In this document: positions 11,101 through 21,814 of the stretch, in pieces
Layout: every line of letters begins with the position of its first letter
Position numbering within the stretch: the first letter of the stretch is position 1
Assembly: GCA_025084515.1 (NCBI GenBank)
Contig: JAJAGP010000566.1
Location: forward strand, 216,727 to 280,726
From: Ancistrus triradiatus
Taxonomy: Eukaryota > Chordata > Actinopteri > Siluriformes > Loricariidae
Reading direction: 5' to 3'
Length of the DNA stretch: 64,000 nucleotides
Translations under genes and position numbers: made by a program
The notes under the pieces: generated by a model
Databases searched by the model: none
The model's input: only the letters and a program-made list of their open reading frames with translations
What the model was told of the DNA's origin: nothing

Positions 11101-11499
11101 TGTGATGTCCCTGTAAAAACATGTCATTATTTATTTAAAATAATTTTATTTAATTTGTTTTAAGTATGCTTCATGAAGCCAGAATGTTCATCTATTAAGT
11201 GCATAGGTGAAGGGTAGAGTAGACGTTGCAGCTCAAGATGTTCTGGACTCCACTGGGATCTGGTGGAGTTCTCATTTTAGCTGGAGCACTTGAATTATTT
11301 TCTTTTCCAGCTGGAGCTGCTGGGTCACCTGCCATACCTGAGCACATGATAAGAGCGAACTGATCTTATCCTGATTTCTCATGTCTCTTCTTCTCGTGCG
11401 CTATCCTCCAAATGAACTGAATGGAATTCAAAACGTCCTCAGGGTACTGTCAACTTTGATTGTTACGTAACAATTAAGATTTGCAGTGACACTTCAAAG

Positions 11500-11878
11500 C
11501 GGTAAGGAATAAACTATTTAAATGTGTTGAAATAGAAGTAGGCTTTTGGCGCTCCCTTGTGGTTGCAGATTTTTATGCACCACATTATCTGCTTTTCTGC
11601 CTCGTTGTTTCTATAATACCAAACGAGCGAACTGAACACTTTTTAAAGGACTTAGTGCATCTTTACATAAAAATTAATCACCTTGACCGATCAAGTCCTT
11701 ACTGCTTTGAAGTTTCACACCAATAAAAGTAAAAGGTGTTCAGTTCGCTCGTTTCTTATTATAAAACATTAGACGATACATAAAAGCAAATAATGTGGTG
11801 CATAAAAATCTGCAGCCACAAGGGGGATCCAAAAGCCAATTTCTATTTCAGCGTATTTTAATTTGCTTATTCCTACAT
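11500..11878. mobile_element. Fold-back (snap-back) MITE-like element
   Basis: Two arms pair over about 150 bases each: left gtaaggaataaac, tgaaatagaag, gcttttgg, tgcagatttttatgcaccac and aacgagcgaactgaacac; right is their reverse complement, ending attcctac. The middle (about 11650-11720) does not pair. It encodes nothing. The layout fits a MITE with very long inverted repeats. Confidence 0.8.
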
Positions 11879-11929
11879 ACAGAACAGCTTCAACTCTGGG
11901 ACGCTGTCGATGTCTTCACATGAACTCTC

Positions 11930-12655
11930 TGAAAACATTTCTAGTGGATTAAGGTCCAGATTTGACCATTCCAAAACATTTACTTTAGTCTTCTTTGACC
12001 ATTTTTGGAAGAAGCTTGAGTGTTTAAGTGTCACTTTCTCGTGAGATTCAGTTCACAGACAGATGTACTGACATTTCCCTTTAGATTTCGCTGGTATAAT
12101 TCAGATTCCATTTGGGCATCCGTGTTGCAAGTAGTCCTGGCCCAGATGCAGCAAAACAGTCAACATCCCTAAATACTACGCCACCATTTTTCACAACTAG
12201 GATATGTTTTTTGTGCTGGAATGAAGTTTATTTCTTTCTCAAAACATTAGGCTTCTCATTTAAATCCATGAAATGTTGTTCAGTGTTGTCCTGCTGGTGG
12301 ATTCATGATCACTGACATTAGCCAAGTTTAGTTGCTTAGAAGTTCCCCAAGGTTCCTTTTTGACCTCACAGACTATAACGCACCTTGCTCTTGGAGTGAG
12401 CTTTGTTGGTTGACTGAGTAACAATGGCCTTGCAGTCAGACTGTGGATTGGTGGAGTTCAAACTCTTGAGAGATGGTTTTGTAATCTTTTCCAACTTGAC
12501 AAGCATCAACAACTTTTTTTTCTCAGAAATCATTTTTATTCATACCATGATAGACTTTGACAAATGGGTTTTAGGGTTCTCTTTATCTACTTTTAGGACT
12601 TGAGAAACTCTGATATTGTTTTTAGGTCAAATTTATATAGAAAATCCTAAAACCC
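11930..12655 (-). mobile_element. Tc1-like remnant, family A (old)
   Basis: The reverse complement follows the 25.6 kb Tc1: subterminal ctctttatctacttttagga at 12563-12600, then a decayed transposase back to the gattcagttcac / ggcccagatgcagcaaaaca blocks. It has many indels. Confidence 0.65.
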
Positions 12656-12720
12656 TGGTCCAACCACAGCCTTTGTGGAGTTCACATGTTCTCCCCATGT
12701 CTGTATGAGTTTCCTCAGAC

Positions 12721-13257
12721 TAGGGCTGGGCGACATGGCCTAAAATCTATATTGCGATATAATCTGAAGCATGTGCGGTAAATATATATATTGTGATATA
12801 TTCGTTTCTTCTGTATATATATGATATAATTCTGTGATATGATATAATTACTAACATTATATATTAGTGCTTCATGTATAGTATTACTAAGATTGGTGTG
12901 GTGCTTTTAAATCACCACACCATACTTAGTAATACTATATATTAATTACTAATATATAATGTTAGTAATTATATCATAATATAATAAATAACACATACGC
13001 ACTATATATGTGTATATATGGTGTGTGTGTATGTTTGTATGTGTGTTTGAGAAATCCCATGGAGGGTCACATTTAATGTTGAAGTAGGACTAAAAGAAAA
13101 GTTTAACCTACCAATGGCGAAGTGGAGCCTGTGACCGAAGCACTGCAGTCTTGTCATCCGACTCCTTAAACCCAAACCAGGTCCACATGACCGACGTCGC
13201 ACCGTTGGCCAAATTCATATCGTTTCTACCAAATACGTTTATACCGCCCATGCCTAC
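12721..13257. mobile_element. hAT-like MITE (tagggctgggcga ends)
   Basis: The left end is tagggctgggcgacatggcc; the right end is ataccgcccatgccta, an imperfect inverted copy. Internal sequence is AT-rich with tatattgcgatataatctga. This end type is typical of non-autonomous hAT elements in fish. Confidence 0.65.
12838..12977. repeat. AT-rich palindrome
   Basis: The arms 12838-12903 and 12913-12977 are near-perfect inverted copies (gatataattactaacatta ... ggtgtggtg / caccacacc ... gttagtaattatatc) around a 9-base centre, cttttaaat. There is one extra short block in the right arm. It lies inside the hAT-like MITE. Confidence 0.9.
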
Positions 13258-14061
13258 CTCAAACGTCCCACAGATAAGTTAAGCCAACTGGCATTTCTAC
13301 AGAGTGCCAGTAAGCAACTGAGTGTGTGCACGTGCCCTGCAATGGACTGAGGTCCTCTCCAGTGCTAGTTCCTGCATTGCCTTCTTTGTTGCTGCTTAGG
13401 TTCTGGGCCCCTGTGACCCTGAACTGAATTAAGGGCAGGAAAATGCTAGTGAAAATGTTTCAAATTATACAAATTAATAGAACATTTTTCAATATAAATT
13501 AAATTACCAACATACTTTGAGTGAATCTGACTGTCATGAGGTTTTCCTCCACAGGCACCTGACCTAAAGTTCATTGAGTTAATACAGACATTACATCAGT
13601 GTTTCACAAATATTTCTTCTTTCATTTATACACTTTTCATTGTTTCCTCACTAAATATTTAGATATTGTTTTGTAACCTACAGTTCAGGAAGAAGTACAG
13701 AGGAAGAACTTAAATATGCAGCTTAACTGTCTACGGTCTCTGTTCATTATCATTATTTAATCTTGAATATTAACGCGTGCATTTATGGGGGCACCTGAGG
13801 ACAGAGAAAGCCAAGCATTTAGCAAGTTGCTCTTTGTCATGATCAGTATCATGGACATAGGACACAAACTTGAGTAGTCCATGCCAACTTGGGTACAAGC
13901 TGTCATTACAGCAAAAGGGGAACATACCAAATACTAATACATTCTGAACATGTGTCACTGAAATTGTTATAGTGATTATATAATTTGTAACAAAAGATAT
14001 TGATTTCAAGGAACCTGTACAATAGAAGCATTAGAAGCACCTATGGTCCCCACTGTACATA
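13258..14061. other. No gene seen
   Basis: At 13325-13450 there is a weak repeat-tail match (gccctgcaatggactgaggt, then ctgtgaccctgaactgaatt), probably a SINE remnant. The rest is unique, AT-rich and without coding signal. Confidence 0.4.
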
Positions 14062-15721
14062 CAGTGGGGCAAAAAAGTATTTAGTCAGCCATTGATTGTG
14101 CAAGTTCTCCTAGTAAGAAAGATGAGAGAGGTCTGTAATTTTCATCATAGGTACACCATCTATGAGAGACAAAATGAGAAAACCAAATCCAGGAAATCAC
14201 ATTGTAGGATTTGTAAAGAATTTAATTGTAAATCATGGTGAAAAATAAGTATTTGGTCATCCACAAACAAGGAAGATTTCTGGCTCTCACAGACCTGTAA
14301 CTTCTTTAAGAAGCTCTTCTGTCCTCCACTCGCTACATGTATTAATGGCACGTGTTTGACCTCGTTATCTGTATAAAAGACACCTGTCCACAGCCTCAAA
14401 CAGTCAGACTCTAAACTCAAGACCAAAGAGCTGTCAAAGGACACCAGGACAAAAATTGTAAAATTCTTTAAAAATCCTACAATGTGATTTCCGGGATTTT
14501 TTTTTCTGGGAAGAGTGAATCTACAACAGGCAAGCAGGTTGGTGTGAATAAATCAACTGTGGGAGCAATTGTAAGAAAATGGAAGACATACAAGACCATT
14601 GATAATCTCCCTCGATCTGGGGCCCCACGCAAGATCTCATCCCATGGGGTCAAAATTATCATGAGAACGGTGAGCAAAAATCCCAGAACTACACGGAGGG
14701 ACCTGATGAATGATCTGCAGAGAGCTGGGACTAAAGTAACAAAGGCTACCATCAGTAACACACTACGCCGAGAGGGACTCAGATCCTGCAGTGCCAGGCG
14801 TGTCCCCCTGCTTAAGCCAGTACATGTCCAGGCCCGTCTGAAGTTTGCCAGAGAGCATATGGATGATCCAAAAGAAGATTGGCAGAATATCATGTGGTAT
14901 AATATCAGAACATTTTGGTAAAAACTCAACTCGTCATATCTAGAGGAAGAAGAATGCGGAGTTGCATCCCAAGAACACCATATCTACTGTGAAGCATGGT
15001 GGTGGAAACATCATGCTTTGGGGCTGATTTTCTGAAAAGGGGACAGGACGACTGATCCGTGTTAAGGGAAGAATGAACGGGGCCATGTATCATGAGATTT
15101 TAAGCCAAAACCTCCTTCCATCATTGAGAGCATTGAAGATGGAACATGGCTGGGTTTTCCAGCATGACAATGATCCCAAACACAGCGCTCGGGCAACAGA
15201 GTGATTGGCTCCGTAAAAAGCATTTCAAGATCCTGGAGTTGGCCTAGCCAGTCTCCAGAACCTCAACCCCATAGAAAATTTACTGAGGGAGTTTAAAAGA
15301 AAAAAGAGAAAGAAGTAAGAAATAAGAAGAAAACAGAGAAAGAGAGGAAGAATCCGTGTTTGCCCCAAAACATCATGCTCTAAGAGGAGATCTGCATGGT
15401 GAGGATAAAAGCCAAAATCCCAGACTCAGTGTGTGCCAACCTGGTGAAGACTTACAGGAAACGTTTGACCTCTGTCATTGCCAACAAAATATTATGTTAC
15501 AAAGATTTGAGTTGAACTTTTGTTATTGACCAAATACTTATTTTCCACCATGATTTACAATTAAATTCTTTAAAAATCCTGCAATATGATTTCCTGTTTT
15601 TCCCCCTCATTCTGTCTCTCATAGATGAAGTGTACCTATGTTGAAAATTACAGACCTCTCTCATCTGTCTAAGTAGAACTTGCGCAATCAGTGGCTGACT
15701 AAATACTTTTTTGCCCCACTG
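14062..15721 (+). mobile_element. Tc1-like element, family B, full length but inactive
   Basis: The terminal repeats cagtggggcaaaaaagtatt and its complement lie at both ends, flanked by TA. The transposase N-half is open at 14515-14921 (GKQVGVNKSTVGAIVRKWKT; GAPRKISSHG; STISNTLRREG-like ATISNTLRREGLRS). The C-half (15000-15480) is broken by stops, with HHALG and QHDNDPKHSARAT visible. A piece of the right subterminal region is inserted at about 14450-14510. Confidence 0.9.
14515..14921 (+). pseudogene. Tc1 transposase N-terminal part, family B
   Basis: It contains the paired HTH DNA-binding region (VGVNKSTVGAIVRKWKTYKT; then TRRDLMNDLQRAGTKVTKAT) and the start of the catalytic domain. The original start is lost, because 14440-14515 is replaced by subterminal sequence. 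A stop at 14919-14921 precedes further decayed sequence. Confidence 0.85.
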
Positions 15722-15745
15722 TATATAATCACCATTTCTAATCAT

Positions 15746-15775
15746 ACACACACACACACACACACACAAACACAC
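15746..15775 (+). repeat. (CA)n microsatellite
   Basis: About 14 CA units with one interruption, 25 bp past the Tc1 end. Confidence 0.9.
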
Positions 15776-16435
15776 CTTTTAAGCCTGTGTAAAAATCATT
15801 TATTACATCTGGTTTGTGACATCTGCACCTGATTGAAGGAATTCAATCCATTCTTGGAGTGTGTTCAGATGATCGGTAGGACAATAAACCTCAGTGTGCA
15901 CTGCAGTAACAATGTCAGACTCAGAACATACCCTGAATGTTACATATTTCTCCATCTAGACTGTAGAATAATAAAAACTGCAACCATTAAATCCATTAAC
16001 ACCAATCGTTCACATGACTTCACTGATAAAAACGACACCAAGTATAAAGATTAGATTTTTTTTTTACTGTCAGTTCTATGTCGCCCGGTAACTAAAAGGG
16101 GTGAAATTAAGGTGTCTGTTAAATAAAAGTCAGTAACACAGAAGTGCACAGAGAAATAACCATGAAAGAAAACAACTATCACACTGAGGCACCCTGGAAT
16201 GCTGAGCGCTGAAACTTCAGAGCCGCCAGTGAGTCACTACACAGGCAGACACACCAAGGAAGGGCTGAAGGTCATTATTGGCGTCTAACCAGGAATACAA
16301 AAACCTCACCTGCCAGAAGCAGGATATGAGTCAGTGTGGTTTAGTAGTAGCTTACTGGTTTGTGGTTCTGAACCACCTTGATTCGAATCCCACCTCGGGC
16401 AAGGTGCTGAATTTCAAAGTGCAGGTGGTTGTCGG
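15776..16435. other. No gene seen
   Basis: Unique AT-rich sequence. At 16340-16430 there is a short tRNA-like piece (gattcgaatcccacctcggg) that may be an older SINE head. Confidence 0.4.
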
Positions 16436-16635
16436 ACTGTGGTGCCCTAGCGGTTAAGATACTGGACTGGACTATGGACCAGAAGGTCCAGGGTTCAAAT
16501 CCTGCCTCCACCAAGCTGCCACTGTTGGGTCCTTGAGCAAGACCCTTAACCCACAATTGCTTGGATTGTAAGACTGTAAGAATTTGTAAGTCGTTCTGGA
16601 TAAGGGCGTCTGCTAAATGCTGTAAATGTAATGTA
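16436..16635 (+). repeat. tRNA-derived SINE (HE1-like tail)
   Basis: The head is tRNA-like with a B box (ggttcaaatcc at about 16492-16502). The body is ccttgagcaagacccttaac and the tail ggataagggcgtctgctaaa, then tgtaaatgtaatg. At least ten copies of this family lie in the window. Confidence 0.9.
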
Positions 16636-17837
16636 ATATAATGTAAATGTCCGTGTCCCCACGTCTCAGCTCTGCTGAGGGGATTTATAGGATTCATAGG
16701 GGATTTATGTGCGTTTTACAAGCAGACCAGGGTGCCCCAGTGTGACAAGCACAAGTGAAATCTCCCTGATGAGAGAGCTCGGAATACTATGATCTGTATT
16801 ATGCAGTGATGTCACGTAGGTCTTGGCTTCCTAAAAAATGGTTAAATTACAAAACAAGAGCAAACGAAACATGTCGGACCGGTGTTAAATACGGCTGCAT
16901 TATATTACCATATACAGAATATTTACATACATCCAGTTACTCCCAGTGAAATAATCAGAGGACTACTTTATACAAAATATGGTGAGTACAATAAAATGTG
17001 ACTTCTTTCTGCTTTAGAAAATACAATAAAAAACTACTGGCTTTCACAGTGGCATCCTACAGCTCCCAAAATGCACCGCAGAAGAGACTCCGCCCTCTGC
17101 CACCCCAAACGTTCCTTGTGAGACACTTTCGAGACTCTTCAGATCACTTACAGCCTTCCTCACCCCTCGAAACGTCACACTGGATGTTCTGGACATGTCC
17201 TTCCAGGTGTTAAAGACTAGTCACCTGCTTGTGTATGCAGGTTATTTCTTACTGGTTACTAGGAATGGCCAAAGACATCCTCCTATTTGCACATGTGCTT
17301 ATGATTGGTGTCTGAAGATTCCTTGGTTAGCTTTTGCACTGGAGTTAAGTTACAAACATAGCCAACAAAACCATTATGGTCCTGCTTTTAATTGATATAC
17401 TGCATTATAATATAAACTGGGCTCTGTAACTCGGAACACACACCCTCAGGCATAAGACCCCTTAAGGTCTTTCTTGTGCCAGACCTTCTTGGAAAACCTC
17501 ACCAGAGACGGAATACAAACCAGAATAGTGTTAGAAGGCTGTGCGGTGATGATGCCCTGGTTCATATCCAGGGTTTCAGGGTTACCAAGCAGGATCTGGT
17601 GCAGAACAGGAGCCAGGAAGTGCCCAGTGCCTGACAGATGGGGACAGTCCCGGCCCAGGACAGAATGAGGGTCTGGCACCTAACAGGACCCTCTCAGGGA
17701 TGTCAGATTTTAGAAAGTTTTAAGTGAGCATCCTGTTGTACTGAGACACATTCATAATTCCCCTAGTCATTCATCAATGGGGAAGACTCAGATATATGTG
17801 AATGAACTGAAAAAGTGTGAACACAAGTGTATTTTAC
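16636..17837. other. No gene seen
   Basis: No coding signal that holds up. The short open frames here (for example 16998-17213 and 17195-17395) have no recognisable domain and no splice context. A second short frame pair lies at 17446-17679. I leave them uncalled. Confidence 0.4.
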
Positions 17838-18125
17838 TAGGGCTGTGCTAAAAAAAATATCAATATAGCAATATATTATACATCAATTTTCAGCTCAAAA
17901 TATTATTGTTGTTTTTTTAAGGAAGGAAAAACATTTTAAATGGGGTGTAAACTACAGTCTCCGCTCCTGTAGATGGCGCAGTACTGTGGTTTTGACTCAG
18001 TTTGTCCGCTAAATTATCAATGTGATGTGACGTATATCACAATATGCATTGTATGGCAATCGTATCGTGACCCATGTATCGTGATGCTAATCGTATCGTG
18101 AAGTCCTTTCCAATACCCACTCCTA
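17838..18125. mobile_element. hAT-like MITE remnant
   Basis: The left end is tagggctgtgct followed by atcaatatagcaatatatta; the right part has repeated cgtatcgtgacccatgtatc. The right terminus is decayed. Confidence 0.5.
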
Positions 18126-18149
18126 TATTTTACACCTTACATACACCTA

Positions 18150-18560
18150 AAGGTTAAAGGAGCTGGAGAGCTATTGAACGTGAGAGAAATTGGGGCCACA
18201 GGGTCACTGAATCTAAAATCAGACCCCATCTTCACATCAATGTATCTAAAAGCCTCTTCTTTCATCTCACCACAAACATAAGCATCCAGAGATCACCATA
18301 AACCTCTGGAACCAGGTTCGATGGTCAGCTGAAAAACAGAGCAACAAAGACTAAAAAGGTGGGCTTTTACTGTATGGTAAGTATGGTGGAGGATCTGTGA
18401 TGATGCGGCTGTTACTTCTACAAAGGAACCTTGTTAGGATACATGGATTCCATGAAATACCAGAACTGGGTCATGGTTGGGCCACTCAATGATCCAATAT
18501 AACACACTAAGAGGAGAGTCCACAAGACATGATCTAAAAACTGGAGGATGAGAGTCTCAG
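18150..18560 (+). mobile_element. Tc1-like remnant
   Basis: It has a decayed catalytic-domain stretch: tatggtggaggatctgtgat (the GGGSVM block), then GYMDSMKYQ. It looks older than the other Tc1 copies. Ends not seen. Confidence 0.45.
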
Positions 18561-18615
18561 TGCTTTTTTTCATTAAAATCTATTATTTTTTTAAAGACTT
18601 CTTAGAATAAATGTA

Positions 18616-19155
18616 CAGTGGTACCTCGGTTCTTGACCACCTCGGAACTCGGGTCCACTTTGACTAGAAAAATTTGTCTGTACACTCGCTTAAAGTTCTA
18701 GAAGTCAAGCCTCATCACTCGTTTCAGCCGAAACTCGATTCACGATTCTGAACCATCAGAACCATCCGTAGGTTAATGCAAGTGTTTTAAACATTGACTT
18801 ACTTATTATTACTTATCATGAGGCAAAATCTCCATCTACAGGTGCCACAATGTAGCTGCAGACATTTAAGGTGGACCGGAAAAAGCGAATAAGAAACCTC
18901 ATCTCCACCATGATACACCAGACACTCATTATTTCCCAGATCATGACACATTTAACTTAGGATGGATTTGTTGAACATATCGCCATCATAAATCAGGGGG
19001 CACCTGTACAATACAACTCCGTTAATGCATATAATGTTATACAGTGTGGATTATCTGGGGGTCTGGAACAAATTAATTAAATTTACATTATCCCTTATGG
19101 GAATTTGCTCGGTACTCGTCATTTTCGGTTCTCTGCAAACATTCTGGAACCACTG
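18616..19155. mobile_element. CAGTGGTACCTCGG-family element, complete ends
   Basis: The left end is cagtggtacctcggttcttg and the right end is ggttctctgcaaac...ggaaccactg, with TA on both sides. It is about 540 bp and non-coding. Internal blocks (cgtttcagccgaaactcgat; acctgtacaatacaactccg) recur at 43.1 and 53.7 kb. Confidence 0.75.
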
Positions 19156-19851
19156 TACTTTGGTGCTCGGGTGACACGTGACAATTTGCAAGCCTCATTG
19201 CAGTCCCATTCCAGCCAGGTCAGGCATAACACAGGCACAACTGATCATGCCTGAGAAAGGGGAAGCTGGGCGAGGGGTGGAGCAGTGAACCCTGCAGAGC
19301 CCAGCGATGGACTGGTGTTGCATTCTTAGTGCACTTCCACCTCCATCCAGTGATTCCCTGATGGGCACCATCACACAAACTAGTCGTCCCAGAACCCTGA
19401 CCCACAACCTTGACCAAGAGAGAGTCCACAAGCTGAGTTAAAACAGTGGAAAATAGGGTAAAAATGACTTCGATTAAAAGTTAGACTCTCCTATGTTCAG
19501 TCTGAGAATAAGCATATTCATTTTTCCTTCCTTTGTTTCCGGGTCACCAGTACTTCCTGAGCTAACTGCATGCTTTTGTTCCAGTGCAAAACTAAAGAAA
19601 AAACCTCAGACACCAACCACTACTTCCACGATGATCTCAAGTGAGTATCATGACAACAGAAGACAGGTGGACGGATCTGCACTAATTTATGGCCACTTGA
19701 ACTCAACGGGACGCCAATCTGGAAGCTGTTCTGCATCTCCCAGGGTCCTTTGCTCCAGCTGATCCTGTAACAGGTGTCTGAGCTCAGGAGCCGTTCTCCA
19801 GGAGTGGAACAGTGAAGAGTTCGTACAGTGTGATCAGCTGCTTCAGTCTAG
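19156..19851 (-). other. FGD6 3' untranslated / downstream flank
   Basis: This is the sequence directly after the FGD6 stop on the minus strand. It is unique-looking, with no strong AATAAA that I can place with confidence. A MITE ends at 19155, so the transcript may end before it or read into it. Confidence 0.4.
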
Positions 19852-19888
19852 TCAAAGAATCATAGCCTCCTGAAAAGCTTCGATCCAC
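19852..19888 (-). CDS. fgd6: FGD6 exon 20: C-terminus and stop
   Basis: The acceptor is CCTTTTCAG|G. The exon encodes WIEAFQEAMIL and TGA (complement of 19852-19854). The Trp is the conserved PH helix residue. In another frame the region reads through as a 93-residue ORF, but only this frame joins exon 19 and matches the family C-terminus. Confidence 0.93.
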
Positions 19889-21745
19889 CTGAAAAGGAAA
19901 AAAACAAACACTGTAAAGGTGCAGTCTAACAAAAAAGGTGTAAATTATAAGCTGACTTTCCAAACGCTGACAGTAGATCTGTATAAATGAACATGTTAAT
20001 AATGTGTTAAGACATATGAGATACAGTGGGGCAAAAAAGTATTTAGTCAGTAACTGATTTTGCAAGTTCTCCTACTTAGAAAGATGAGAGAGGTCTGTAA
20101 TTTTCATCATAGCTACACTTTAACTATGAGAGACAAAATGAGAAAAAAAAATCCAGGAAATCACATTGTAGGATTTGTAAAGAATTTAATTGTAAATCAT
20201 GGTGAAAAATAAGTATTTGGTCACCCACAAACAAGCAAGATTTCTGGCTCTCACAGACCTGTAACAACTTCTTTAAGAAGCTCTTCTGTCCTCCACTCGT
20301 TACCTGTATTAATGGCACCTGTTTGACCTCAGTATCTGTATAAAAGACACCTGTCCACAGCCTCAAACAGTCAGACTCCAAACTCAACCATGGCCAAGAC
20401 CAAAGAGTTGTTGAAGGGCACCAGGACAAAAATTGTAAAATTCTTTTAAAATCCTACAATGTGACTTCCTGGATTTTTTTTTCTCATTTTGTCTCTCATA
20501 GTTGAAGTCCATCTATGATGAAAATGACAGACCTCTCTCATCTGTCCAAGTAGGAGAACTTGCACAATCAGTGGCTGACTAAATACTTTTTTGCCCCACT
20601 GTATTAGTGCGTGTGATTAGAATATTACATTCTAATATTAAATTTTTTTTTATTTTTTCGTTTCTTGACCATACGTTACCTGGGATGTGCTCAGAATAGT
20701 CAACTAAGTACTTTTACAGTTGTACCTCGGCACTCGGCCACCACAGAACTTGTTGAATTCGGTTCACGATGCATTTTTACAAGGACAATTTGTCTCAGCA
20801 CTTGTGCCCAAGAAGGAAGCCGTGTCTGCAGTTTGGAAGTGGTTTGGTTTTAAGAAATGTGATGCAGATCATAAGGCTATATTTATTGCAAAGTTTGTCG
20901 AGCCGCTGTTGTTACCACTTTTGGTAACACTAGCAACTTAGTCCATCACCTCAGCCGGAAACATGTGCTGGAATACCAAGAGTGAATGCAATTACAGTCA
21001 TCAGATTCCATGCTGTTACCCAGTAACACCAGCGAAACAGTGAAGCCAAAGGCTCGGACGCTGCTTGAAGAGGCATTGTCTCGAGACACTGAATATGACA
21101 GGAAAATCAAGTGGTGGAGAGGCATTACAGTTGCAGTAACAATCCAGTCGAGAGAGACGGGTACAGCACAATGATTAACCAGGCAAAATACTTCAGCCAA
21201 AAAAGCACATCTTTTTTATAGTTAAACAATATTGACATTTACAGCATTTAGCAGACGCCCTTATCCAGAGTGACTTACAATTGATACAATCTTACAATCC
21301 AAGCAATTAAGGGTCTTGCTCAAGTGGCAGAGATGGGATTTGAACCCTGGACCTTCTGGTCTGTAGTCCAGTACCTTAACCAATAGGCTACCACAGGTAC
21401 ATTGACCTACAGTGAAACCTTCCAGCACTAGCTACAGGTAGGCTAATGTTTTTTATATAGAGCTATTTTATTAGTATAACATTGTGTCAAAACAGATTTC
21501 AATCTGGGAGACTCATCTTGTTCGCTGGGTGCAAATTAGTATTAAAAGTATAACGCTGTAAGCTAAACTGTGGTGTTGGGTTTGTACCTCTGAGCTGTTG
21601 GAATATCCTCGGCTCTGAAGATATAGTACAGTATATTTTTGTGATAGAGTCTAAACTGCAGCTTCTCCGCCGGTCCAGATTTCTCCTCGCGCAGGAAAAA
21701 GCCCAGCAGCGGCTGACTCTCCAGAGCCGCCACGTCCTAAGCGGC

Positions 21746-21814
<69 letters not shown>

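Noticed and set aside
16436..16635. Functional tRNA gene
   Set aside because: The B box is present but the cloverleaf is not kept and the sequence continues into a SINE body and tail.
1..19800. A neighbouring host gene (for example NR2C1, next to FGD6 in mammals)
   Set aside because: I found no nuclear-receptor or other host exon in this stretch; only repeats and non-coding sequence.
19784..20065. 93-residue ORF at the FGD6 3' end
   Set aside because: Only the frame giving WIEAFQE joins exon 19 in phase and matches the family; the longer frame crosses the acceptor into the intron.
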